Source of the DNA: Ornithinimicrobium sp.
GTDB lineage: Bacteria > Actinomycetota > Actinomycetes > Actinomycetales > Dermatophilaceae
Direction: 5' to 3'
DNA: 7,240 nt
Assembly (NCBI GenBank): GCA_030145965.1
Contig: JASKZT010000248.1
Span: 1 to 7,240 of the forward strand
Under the pieces are notes generated by a model. The model saw nothing but the letters and a program-made list of their open reading frames with translations, had not been told where the DNA came from and ran no database searches. The position numbers and the translations under genes were made by a program. Shown here piece after piece: positions 1-6,019 of the stretch (position 1 is its first letter; the number at the start of each line of letters is the position of its first letter).

Positions 1-214
1 CCTCGCGGTCCTCCCAGCACTCGAAGATGTTGGGGCAGCCGGCCTCCTGGCACACCGTGTGCAGCCCGCCCTTGCGGACCATCGAGTGCAGCTCCTGGTA
101 CTCCGGCCCCATCTTGGCGGTGGTGCGGATCCACGACGGCTTGCGCTCGATGGGCGTCTCGGCGTTGCGGGCCTCGACCCGCATCAGACGACGGCCCTCC
201 GGTGCGACGGTCAC
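1..214 (-). CDS. lipA: Lipoyl synthase LipA, N-terminal 71 residues (runs off left edge)
   Basis: LipA is a radical-SAM enzyme that inserts two sulfur atoms into protein-bound octanoyl groups, the last step of lipoate synthesis for the 2-oxoacid dehydrogenases and the glycine cleavage system. Visible here are the family's N-terminal region (RKPSWIRT, about residues 24-31) and the LipA-specific auxiliary iron-sulfur cluster motif C-x4-C-x5-C (C55, C60, C66, in [17 protein letters not shown]). The radical-SAM motif and the rest of the gene lie beyond the left edge. The start is GTG at 214, with AGGAG six bases upstream. It lies 120 bp downstream of the PucR-type gene on the same strand, so it may have its own promoter. 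Its usual partner lipB is on the same strand at the other end of the window. Identification is very secure. Confidence 0.96.
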   Translation of the reverse strand, partial: MTVAPEGRRLMRVEARNAETPIERKPSWIRTTAKMGPEYQELHSMVRKGGLHTVCQEAGCPNIFECWEDRE

Positions 215-239
215 AGGGTGCTCCTAGCGTTGTCACGGC

Positions 240-255
240 GCCCGCCGCGGCGGGC
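240..255. repeat. 16-bp perfect palindrome in the lipA leader
   Basis: GCCCGCCGCGGCGGGC is perfectly self-complementary. It lies 25 bp upstream of the lipA start and 80 bp after the PucR-type stop. As RNA it could fold into a 6-bp stem with a CGCG loop. It could be a protein-binding site, part of a terminator for the upstream gene, or chance in GC-rich DNA. No T-run follows on either strand. The rest of the 215-334 gap shows no gene. Confidence 0.45.
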
Positions 256-267
256 ATGCACCCCATC

Positions 268-297
268 AGCCTAAGCCGGGGCGCGGGTATGCCGAAA
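268..297 (-). promoter_or_regulatory. Candidate lipA promoter
   Basis: On the minus strand, TTTCGG (297-292) and TAGGCT (273-268) are 18 bases apart. TAGGCT fits the TAnnnT form of actinobacterial -10 boxes; the -35 match is weak. Transcription would start near 261, giving a leader of about 47 bases for lipA. This is pattern matching only. Confidence 0.3.
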
Positions 298-334
298 CGC
301 AGGGCAGGACGGGTGCCGAGGCGCCGGGGGCTGG

Positions 335-1834
335 TCATCCGCGTGGCGAGGACCTCGTGTCGCGCACGCCCGGGAGAGCGGTCGCCGCGACGGCCGCCAC
401 GAGGTGACCGAGCTCCCGCCCGTCGGCGGGGTCGTAGCCGAGCACCGACCGCACGCGGGCCAGCCGCTCGTGCAGGGTCTGCCGACGCACGTGCAGCGCC
501 CGCGCGGCCGAGCTCGTGTTCAGGCCGTGCTCGATCCACGTCGCCAGGGTGCCCACGAGGTCGGTGCCGTGGTCACGGTCCCAGGCGAGCAACGGCCCGA
601 GCGCGTCCTCGACGAGCAGCTCGAGCTGGTCCGGCGGCACCGTGCGGAGCAGGAGCGGCAGCGTCGTCCGGCGCCAGCTGCGCGCGCCGGTCGCCCCGGC
701 GCCGGCGGCGAGCCCGGCGCGTGCCCTGGCCAGGCTGCGTCCTGCGGCGCCCAGGTCGACCGGAGGGCCGACGACCACGTCGGTGCCGCACCGGCGGGCC
801 GGCTCGTGCAGCAGCTGTGCGACCAGCCCCGCAGGGTCCGCACCGGGCGGGGCGGCGACGAGTCCCAGCACCTGGCCCCGCACGGGTTCGACGAGGTGCG
901 GGCCGAGACCCGGGGTCCGGGACAGGAGCACCGCCGCCCGGCGGGGGTCCGCGCACACCCCCGCCACGCCGAGCACCCGCTGCTGGGGCAGGGGGTGGAA
1001 GCCGCACAGCGCGGCCCGGGCGAGGAGGTCGACCGGCCCCGTGTCGGTCCGTTCGACGAGGTCGTCGAGGAGGGTCGCGCCAGGGCGCGACGGCGTGCCG
1101 CCCGCGACGGCCGAGCGCTCGACGACCAGCCCGACGACGGCCGCGACGCGGTCGGCGACCTGCTGCAGCTCGGGGTCGTCGGCGGGGCCGACGAGGACGT
1201 GGCCCCAGGGCGCCCCGGCCGCCCGCACCGTCGCCCGGGCGGTGCGCCCGACCCGCCGGCGGGCGTGCCCGTGCCGCGGCGTGGAGGCCGCGACGGGCTG
1301 GCCGCTCAGGGTCTGGACCTCCACCGGGAGCTGCGTCGTGCTGCTCACGCGGCCGACCAGCTCCTCCAGGCCGGCACCGTCCGCGGCGTCGTCGTGGAGC
1401 TGACGGGTCAGCCGGTCGGCCCGGCGCAGCCCGGCCAGCTCGGTGGAGAGCACGTCGGAGTTGACCTGCCGGGAGATCTCGGCGAAGGGCACCACGTGCC
1501 GCAGCACGACCAGCGCCAGCCGGGCCCGCCCGGCCTCGTCCACCATCTCCGGCGGCACCTCGGCCAGCGAGCGTCCGGGCTCGAGCGCCACGGCGGTGAC
1601 GTCCCGGGCGGCGACCTCGCGGACCCAGTGCCGCCGCATCCCCGGGTCGGCGCCCGCCAGCCCGAGCCCGGTGGTCAGCAGCACCTCGCCGCCGGACAGC
1701 AGCGGGGCGATCTCGTAGATCTCGCTGGAGTGCACCCAGCGGACGGGCAGGTCCAGCTGGTCCGGGGTCCCGACGAACTGCGGGTCGGCACGCTGCACGC
1801 ACGGGTGGGTCAGGAAACCGCCGAGGGTCAGCAC
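335..1834 (-). CDS. PucR-family transcriptional regulator
   Basis: A 499-residue cytoplasmic regulator with PucR-family architecture. Residues 1-125 form the N-terminal purine-catabolism-regulator domain, with the typical stretch RWVHSSEIYEIAPLLSGGE (32-50) followed by VLLTTGL. A long middle section about 130-400 would hold the linker and degenerate GGDEF-like domain. Residues about 425-465 match the C-terminal PucR helix-turn-helix: LATWIEHGLN, then AARALHVRRQTLHERLARV. Family members control purine, allantoin, pyrimidine or amino-acid breakdown, often for an adjacent operon. The start is GTG at 1834 with a purine-rich AGAGG site six bases upstream. It is divergent from the cytosine deaminase-permease operon and shares a 168-bp control region with it, so it is the likely regulator of that operon and perhaps of itself. 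The effector is unknown; cytosine, uracil or another nucleobase product is a guess. Family assignment is secure, target assignment is inference. Confidence 0.93.
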   Translation of the reverse strand: MLTLGGFLTHPCVQRADPQFVGTPDQLDLPVRWVHSSEIYEIAPLLSGGEVLLTTGLGLAGADPGMRRHWVREVAARDVTAVALEPGRSLAEVPPEMVDEAGRARLALVVLRHVVPFAEISRQVNSDVLSTELAGLRRADRLTRQLHDDAADGAGLEELVGRVSSTTQLPVEVQTLSGQPVAASTPRHGHARRRVGRTARATVRAAGAPWGHVLVGPADDPELQQVADRVAAVVGLVVERSAVAGGTPSRPGATLLDDLVERTDTGPVDLLARAALCGFHPLPQQRVLGVAGVCADPRRAAVLLSRTPGLGPHLVEPVRGQVLGLVAAPPGADPAGLVAQLLHEPARRCGTDVVVGPPVDLGAAGRSLARARAGLAAGAGATGARSWRRTTLPLLLRTVPPDQLELLVEDALGPLLAWDRDHGTDLVGTLATWIEHGLNTSSAARALHVRRQTLHERLARVRSVLGYDPADGRELGHLVAAVAATALPGVRDTRSSPRG

Positions 1835-1876
1835 GGCTCACCTCTCTGTCAGCCGCCGGCGGGCGACGGCGGTACC

Positions 1877-1922
1877 GGACATCCTGTCCTGGTCCGGGCC
1901 CGCGGATCAAGACATCCTGCCC
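1877..1922. promoter_or_regulatory. Paired operator-like sites in the divergent control region
   Basis: Two near-identical 12-mers, GACATCCTGTCC (1878-1889) and GACATCCTGCCC (1911-1922), occur in the same orientation 33 bp apart, about three helical turns, so they face the same side of the DNA. The first, extended by one G, is a dyad: GGACA-TCC-TGTCC with perfect 5-bp arms. The second has partly degraded arms. Site 1 overlaps the candidate -10 of the regulator gene; site 2 ends just before the candidate -35 of the deaminase operon. That arrangement would suit an activator of one promoter that represses the other. The PucR-type protein is the obvious candidate ligand, but this is inference. 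Confidence 0.5.
1881..1910 (-). promoter_or_regulatory. Candidate promoter of the PucR-type gene
   Basis: On the minus strand, TTGATC (1910-1905) and CAGGAT (1886-1881) are 18 bases apart. The -35 box matches the consensus in four of six positions and the -10 box keeps the key A and final T. The -10 lies inside operator-like site 1, which would fit autorepression. Not confirmed by any other signal. Confidence 0.3.
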
Positions 1923-1923
1923 G

Positions 1924-1952
1924 TTGCGGGGGCGCCGGTGTGGTGCCAGTCT
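1924..1952 (+). promoter_or_regulatory. Candidate promoter of the cytosine deaminase-codB operon
   Basis: TTGCGG (1924-1929) and CAGTCT (1947-1952) are 17 bases apart. The boxes are weak, as expected for a promoter needing an activator. Operator-like site 2 ends two bases upstream of the -35. Transcription would begin near 1959, leaving a leader of about 44 bases before the GTG start at 2003. Confidence 0.25.
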
Positions 1953-2002
1953 CGTTCGCACCCGGCGTCGACGCCGACGCCCCGGACCGCCAGGAGGCGC
2001 CT

Positions 2003-2506
2003 GTGAGCACCGACCCCTCGGTCGTCGACGACGACCAGCCCCCCGCCACCCTCAGCCCGACCGACCTCGCCGGTCTCGAGGCAGCCCTGGCGGAGGCGCG
2101 GCTGGGGCGCCAGGAGGGCGGCGTGCCCATCGGCGCCGCGCTGCTCGCCGCGGACGGCCGCATCCTGGGCAGGGGGCACAACCGTCGCGTGCAGGCCGGC
2201 GACCCGTCGGCCCACGCCGAGACCGACGCCTTCCGCGCCGGGGGACGGCAGCCGCACTACCGGGGGACGACGATGGTCACCACGCTGTCCCCGTGCTGGT
2301 ACTGCTCGGGCCTGGTCCGGCAGTTCGGCATCTCCCGCCTCGTGGTGGGGGAGGCCCGCACCTTCTGCGGCGGGCACGACTGGCTGGCCGAGCACGGGGT
2401 GGAGGTCGTCGTCGTCGACGACCCCCGGTGCGTGTCGCTGATGACCGAGTTCATCGCCGAGCGCCCGGCCCTGTGGTCCGAGGACATCGGGGAGGAGCAG
2501 CCGTGA
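2003..2506 (+). CDS. Zinc-dependent cytosine deaminase, small yeast (FCY1) type
   Basis: A 167-residue CDA-fold deaminase predicted to turn cytosine into uracil and ammonia. Zinc ligands and the proton-shuttle glutamate are in place: H71 and E73 (HAE), C98 and C101 (SPCWYC). By recalled alignment to yeast cytosine deaminase (158 residues), other active-site positions are also kept: N60 (GHN), F121, W158 and D161, and the ends ERPALWSEDIGE and ERPQDWFEDIGE agree closely. Stretches EGGVPIG and EVVVVDD are shared too. The 1-20 tail is extra and low in order. The start is GTG at 2003 with a perfect AGGAGG (1992-1997) five bases upstream; an open frame continues far upstream but is only the antisense of the regulator gene. 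The stop overlaps the codB start by four bases (GTGA), so the two are translationally coupled. This is unrelated in fold to E. coli CodA, an amidohydrolase. A broader nucleobase or nucleoside deaminase role is possible, but the permease partner favours cytosine. Confidence 0.9.
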   Translation: MSTDPSVVDDDQPPATLSPTDLAGLEAALAEARLGRQEGGVPIGAALLAADGRILGRGHNRRVQAGDPSAHAETDAFRAGGRQPHYRGTTMVTTLSPCWYCSGLVRQFGISRLVVGEARTFCGGHDWLAEHGVEVVVVDDPRCVSLMTEFIAERPALWSEDIGEEQP

Positions 2507-3804
2507 CCGGGGCCACGCGCGACCAGCGTCCGGAGGTCGACGAGGACGCGGTGGTCGATCCCGACTACCCCGTGGACCCGGTGCCGCGCAAGGCGCGCAA
2601 GTCCGCCTTCTCCCTGGCCGTGGTCCTCGTCGGGTTCACGATGTTCACCCCGACCATGCTGGCCGGGGCCCAGATCGGGTCCGGCTTCGCGTTCCTGCCG
2701 CTGCTCGGCGTGCTGCTGCTCGGCAGCCTCGTGCTGGGGCTCTACGTCAGCGCCCTGGGCTGGCTGGGCGCCAGCACCAACCTCACGACGGCGATGATGG
2801 CGCGCGCCACGTTCGGCCGTCGGGGTGCCAAGCTGTCGTCCCTGCTGCTCGGCGGCACGCAGGTCGGCTGGTACGGCGTGTCGGTGGCGACGCTGGCCCT
2901 GCTCACCGGGCAGGCCCTCGGGTGGGACAGCGACGCCGCCGTCCGCTGGCTCATGCTCGGCTCCGGCCTGCTCATGGGCGTGACGGCCTACATCGGCTAC
3001 CGGGGGATGTACGTCCTGTCCCTGGTCGCGCTGCCGCTCATGCTGATCCTGGGGACCTGGGTCGCGTGGCGGGCCTTCGACGAGGTCGGGGGCCTGGGCG
3101 CCATGATGGACATCCGGCCGGAGTCGTCGATGGGCCTGGCGATGGCCGTCACCCTCATCGTGGGCACGTTCGCCTCCGGCGGCACCCAGGCGCCCAACTG
3201 GACACGCTTCGCGCGCACCCCGGCGGCGGGGTTCTGGACCTGCGTCGCGGCCTTCCTGGGTGCGCAGCTGCTCATGCTCTTCTCCGGCGCCATCGGTGCG
3301 CTCGCCTTCGGCGAGGGTGACTTCGTCGTCGTGCTGCTCAACCTCGGCCTGGTGGTGTGGGGGCTGCTCTTCCTCGTCGCCAACATCTGGACGACCAACG
3401 ACAACACGGCCTACAACGTCGGCGTCGCCGGCGCGGAGCTCTTCGACGTCCGGACCCGCAAGCCCTTCGTCGTGGCCGGCGTCGTGCTCGGCACGCTGCT
3501 GGCGGTGACGGGGATCTACGACAGCCTCATCGACTACCTCGTCTGGCTCGGGATCCTGATCCCGCCTCTGGGCGGCGTCATCCTCGGCGACCACCTGGTG
3601 CGGCGCGCCGAGTGGCGCTCGGGGCGCTCGAGCGAGGTGCCCGGGGTGCGCTGGGACACGATCGCGGTCTATGCCGTCGCCTGCCTGGCCGCGTGGGCCG
3701 CCAGCGAGGCAGCCTTCTTCATCCCGCCCGTCGTCGGCATGGTGGTCGCCTTCCTCGGCGCGCTCGTCCTCGGGCGGCGGCGCACCCCCGTTCCCGCCGC
3801 CTGA
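2503..3804 (+). CDS. codB: Cytosine permease CodB (NCS1 family)
   Basis: A 433-residue inner-membrane transporter (E. coli CodB is 419) that brings cytosine into the cell, presumably cation-coupled like other NCS1 proteins. About twelve hydrophobic segments run from residue 36 to near the end. Motifs nearly identical to E. coli CodB are seen: SLLLGGTQVGW (113-123), NIWTTNDN (294-301) and IPPLGGVI with a following GDHL near residues 349-363. The N-terminus carries an acidic, cytoplasmic tail of about 34 residues before the PVPRKARKS basic patch; it is longer than the E. coli tail. The start is GTG at 2503, overlapping the deaminase stop, with GGAGGAG (2491-2497) five bases before it. It is the second and last gene of the operon, followed by a strong hairpin. 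Coupled to the deaminase, it forms a complete import-and-deamination unit for use of cytosine as a source of uracil and nitrogen. Confidence 0.95.
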   Translation: MTGATRDQRPEVDEDAVVDPDYPVDPVPRKARKSAFSLAVVLVGFTMFTPTMLAGAQIGSGFAFLPLLGVLLLGSLVLGLYVSALGWLGASTNLTTAMMARATFGRRGAKLSSLLLGGTQVGWYGVSVATLALLTGQALGWDSDAAVRWLMLGSGLLMGVTAYIGYRGMYVLSLVALPLMLILGTWVAWRAFDEVGGLGAMMDIRPESSMGLAMAVTLIVGTFASGGTQAPNWTRFARTPAAGFWTCVAAFLGAQLLMLFSGAIGALAFGEGDFVVVLLNLGLVVWGLLFLVANIWTTNDNTAYNVGVAGAELFDVRTRKPFVVAGVVLGTLLAVTGIYDSLIDYLVWLGILIPPLGGVILGDHLVRRAEWRSGRSSEVPGVRWDTIAVYAVACLAAWAASEAAFFIPPVVGMVVAFLGALVLGRRRTPVPAA

Positions 3805-3819
3805 GCGGCACCCGGCCGG

Positions 3820-3847
3820 CCCGGCGGGTGCCCGTGCACCCGTCGGG
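3820..3847. terminator. Hairpin terminator between convergent operons
   Basis: A 12-bp stem closes on a CCGT loop: CCCGGCGGGTGC pairs with GCACCCGTCGGG, with one G-U pair on the plus strand and one A-C mismatch on the minus. It lies 15 bases after the codB stop and directly abuts the permease stop on the other strand, so it could serve both operons. No T-run follows, which is common in high-GC actinomycetes. A competing 8-bp stem, GGCACCCG (3807-3814) with CGGGTGCC (3825-3832), shares one arm and cannot form at the same time. Confidence 0.65.
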
Positions 3848-4822
3848 TCAGTCGATGTCGGCGGTCCGGAAGCGGACCCACGCCGCGAGGAGCACGACCG
3901 TCAGCAGGACCGCCAGGACGACCGCACCGTGCTCGAGCGAGAGGCTGTGCCGCACGGGCACGCACTCCTCGAAGCCGCTGCAGTTGCTCCAGACCTCCCA
4001 GGTCGTGCCGTCCTGGACGAACGCGCTGACGTTGCGGCCCAGCAGGTAGCGCTGCACCCCGGACAGGGCGCTGCCCATCATGCCCTCGACCAGGACCAGG
4101 TAGCCGACCACGACGCCGACGACGACCCCGCTGTGCCGCACGAGGAAGGCCGCGCCCGCCCCCAGGGCGCCCCCGACCATGGAGACCACGACGACCCGCA
4201 GCGCCATCCACGCCAGGTCCACCCACTCCGGCCCGGTGACCCCGTCGTCGAGGCGGAACCACCGGAAGATGGCGGGCACGCCGACGAGCACGAGCCCGAT
4301 GCCGGCGGCCGTCAGCGGCACCGGCGCCAGCACCGGGGCGAGGATCTTGGAGACGAAGACGGGGGTGCGCCGCGGTGCGAAGGTCAGCCAGCTGCCCATG
4401 GTGCGGTGGGCGAACTCCGCGGCGACGGCGGTCGAGCCCATCACCAGGGCCAGGAAGGCGAAGGGGTAGACCAGGCCCTGGAGGAGCAGGCGGTACTGCT
4501 CGCCGAGCGAGGGCATCTGGCCGTACATGTCCTCGACGGAGGGCGCCTGCATGGTGTCGCAGCCGAAGTCGATGTTCGGGTCGCCGCTACGGCGCCGCTC
4601 CTGGGCCTCCTCCTGCTGGCACTGCTGCAGGTAGCGCTCGTGGTCGGCGACGATCTGGTCGTACTGCTGGTTCGCGCCCGCGCGGGCGAGGTCGATCTCG
4701 CGCGCCTGCATGAAGACGGTGGCCAGCGTGAGGACGACGATCGCGGCCGCGCCGAGGAGCGTGACCCACACGATCTTGCGGGCGAGCAGGCGCCGCAGCT
4801 CCACGGCCGTCAGGCGCGTCAT
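3848..4822 (-). CDS. ABC-2 type transporter membrane protein
   Basis: A 324-residue integral membrane protein, the likely channel subunit for the ATPase encoded just upstream. I count six membrane segments: about 17-38, 113-135, 160-185, a segment about 210-235, another about 240-260 and 298-316. Between the first and second lies a hydrophilic loop of some 75 residues (39-111), rich in Gln, Glu and Arg and partly coiled-coil-like, with C68 and C88. Another loop before the last segment has C281 and C287. With the N-terminus inside, both loops would lie outside the cell. The cytoplasmic stretch AAEFAHRTMGSWLTFAPRRTP is split by family-typical features: an E-F-x-x-R-T element (136-141) and a basic APRR (149-152), as in many ABC-2 permeases. 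The start is ATG at 4822, overlapping the ATPase stop (ATGA), with GGGAGGGAG just upstream. Substrate unknown; export is inferred from the family. Confidence 0.88.
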   Translation of the reverse strand: MTRLTAVELRRLLARKIVWVTLLGAAAIVVLTLATVFMQAREIDLARAGANQQYDQIVADHERYLQQCQQEEAQERRRSGDPNIDFGCDTMQAPSVEDMYGQMPSLGEQYRLLLQGLVYPFAFLALVMGSTAVAAEFAHRTMGSWLTFAPRRTPVFVSKILAPVLAPVPLTAAGIGLVLVGVPAIFRWFRLDDGVTGPEWVDLAWMALRVVVVSMVGGALGAGAAFLVRHSGVVVGVVVGYLVLVEGMMGSALSGVQRYLLGRNVSAFVQDGTTWEVWSNCSGFEECVPVRHSLSLEHGAVVLAVLLTVVLLAAWVRFRTADID

Positions 4823-5898
4823 CGCGTCTCCCTCCCGTCGTGCCCGGTAGGCGACGCCCCGTGACCCGGTGCGCCGACGGCCGCCGGGTCGACGGTCGGG
4901 GTGGGCAGCCCCTCGCCCTGCGTGAGCTCCAGGAAGATCTGCTCCAGGCCGCGCCGGCTGGGCACGAGCCGCTCGACCCAGAGGCCCTGCTCGCCCAGCA
5001 GCCGCGAGATCTCGGCCGGCTCGGCGCCGGTGACCGTGAGCAGACCCGGCTCGTCGTCGACGTCCGGGCCGCGGCGCAGCGCGTCGGCCGCGTCCGAGCC
5101 GGTGGGCCTGGCCATCCACTCGGCGTTGAAGCCGGCCTCGCGCAGGACGCGCACCGCCGCGCCAGGGTGGCGCACGCCGACCTCGACCATGCCGCCCCCG
5201 GCGCCGATGAGCCCGGCGACCGACCCCTGGGCCAGGACGCGGCCGCGGCCGATGATCGAGACGGTGTCGGCGATCTGCTCGATCTCGGACAGGATGTGGC
5301 TGCTCACGAGGACCGTGCGCCCCTCGTCGCCGAGGCGGCGCATGGTCCGGCGGATCTCGGAGATGCCGGCGGGGTCCAGGCCGTTGGTCGGCTCGTCGAA
5401 GATGAGCAGGTCGGGCGACTTCAGCAGGGTGGCGGCGATGGCGAGGCGCTGCTTCATACCCAGGCTGTAGGCGCGGAAGTGGTCCTTGCCACGGCCGCCG
5501 AGGCCGACGCTCTCGAGCACCTCCCCGACGCGGGTGCGGGGTGTGCCGATGGCGTCGGCGAGCAGGGTGAGGTTGCGCTCGGCGGAGAAGGTGGGGAAGA
5601 ACTTGGGCGACTCCACGATCGCGCCGACCCGGTCGACCACCGCGGGCAGCCGCTGGGGGACCGGCGTGCCGAAGATGTGCATCGTGCCCCGGTCGGCGCG
5701 GGTGAGGCCGAGGAGCATCCGGATCGTCGTGGTCTTGCCCGACCCGTTGGGCCCGAGGAAGCCATGGACGCCGCCCGCCGGGACGTCGAGGTCGAGGCCG
5801 TGCACGGCCACGCGGGTGCCCCGGACCGACCGGAACGTCTTGCGCAGCCCTCGGGTGGCGACCGCCAGCCCGTCGTCCGTCGGTACGGCGACACCCAT
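4819..5898 (-). CDS. ABC transporter ATPase, BcrA/lantibiotic-immunity-like branch
   Basis: A 359-residue cytoplasmic ATPase that should power the membrane protein encoded next to it. Motifs in order: Walker A GPNGSGKTT (49-57); the Q-loop region VGAIVESPKFFP (91-102), with Glu96 where most ABC proteins have Gln; signature YSLGMKQRL (144-152); Walker B LLIFDEP (164-170) with catalytic E169; D-loop GLDP (173-176); and switch H201 in SSH. The Glu form is known from lantibiotic and bacitracin exporters of the BcrA/LanF kind. After about residue 230 comes a C-terminal extension of roughly 130 residues, as in BcrA/NatA relatives, ending in a Gly/Pro/Thr-rich tail. The start is ATG at 5898 with GGAGGAG five bases upstream. 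The stop overlaps the permease start by four bases. A general multidrug or lipid exporter is equally possible; no peptide gene, sensor kinase or regulator sits beside it here. Confidence 0.93.
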   Translation of the reverse strand: MGVAVPTDDGLAVATRGLRKTFRSVRGTRVAVHGLDLDVPAGGVHGFLGPNGSGKTTTIRMLLGLTRADRGTMHIFGTPVPQRLPAVVDRVGAIVESPKFFPTFSAERNLTLLADAIGTPRTRVGEVLESVGLGGRGKDHFRAYSLGMKQRLAIAATLLKSPDLLIFDEPTNGLDPAGISEIRRTMRRLGDEGRTVLVSSHILSEIEQIADTVSIIGRGRVLAQGSVAGLIGAGGGMVEVGVRHPGAAVRVLREAGFNAEWMARPTGSDAADALRRGPDVDDEPGLLTVTGAEPAEISRLLGEQGLWVERLVPSRRGLEQIFLELTQGEGLPTPTVDPAAVGAPGHGASPTGHDGRETR

Positions 5899-5927
5899 CC
5901 CTGCTCCTCCGGTCCGTCCGGGCGGCG

Positions 5928-5956
5928 GACCTGCCCGAGCACGCGCCCCCAGTCAA
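5928..5956 (-). promoter_or_regulatory. Candidate promoter of the ABC operon
   Basis: On the minus strand a near-consensus -35, TTGACT (5956-5951), is followed after 17 bases by a poor -10, CAGGTC (5933-5928). It lies in the 121-bp gap between lipB and the ATPase gene, about 30 bp before the ATG, so the operon could be transcribed apart from lipB. The weak -10 keeps confidence low; read-through from lipB is also possible. Confidence 0.25.
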
Positions 5957-6019
5957 CACCTCCTCTGTGTCGGCAGCCGCGCACCTGTTGCAGCGTGTCG
6001 GCGGCGCGGGGGAGGATGC

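Noticed and set aside
202..1464. Plus-strand frame rich in Arg, Ala, Pro and Gly.
   Set aside because: Low-complexity composition typical of a wrong frame across the PucR gene; no start signal or domain.
404..2002. A long plus-strand open frame running through the antisense of the PucR gene and in frame with the deaminase, which could suggest a much larger deaminase protein.
   Set aside because: High-GC codon bias opens antisense frames. The upstream part has no recognisable domain, is mirrored by a real conserved protein on the other strand, and a perfect AGGAGG precedes the GTG at 2003.
1835..2002. Possible riboswitch or nucleobase-sensing RNA leader before the deaminase gene.
   Set aside because: The predicted leader is only about 44 bases and shows no recognisable purine, PreQ1 or other riboswitch core; control by the PucR-type protein explains the region better.
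2257..3594. Minus-strand frame opposite codB, rich in Glu, Gln, Arg and His.
   Set aside because: It is the antisense of an unmistakable CodB; composition is that of a shadow frame.
3807..3832. 8-bp stem just after the codB stop as a separate terminator.
   Set aside because: It shares an arm with the stronger 12-bp hairpin at 3820-3847, so it is noted there as an alternative fold.
3671..4864. Plus-strand frame opposite the ABC permease.
   Set aside because: Shadow of the permease, with His/Asp/Gly-rich low-complexity sequence and no family match.
5899..5964. AGGAGG followed by GTG/TTG at 5964-5954 on the minus strand, as a possible leader peptide before the ABC operon.
   Set aside because: The start codon overlaps or is only two bases from the ribosome-site match, and the frame runs on through the ATPase gene as shadow sequence; the ATG at 5898 has its own good site.
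5977..6009. CCGCGC / GCGCGG inverted repeat after lipB as a terminator.
   Set aside because: Only 6 bp with a 21-base loop and no T-run; too weak to call in GC-rich DNA.
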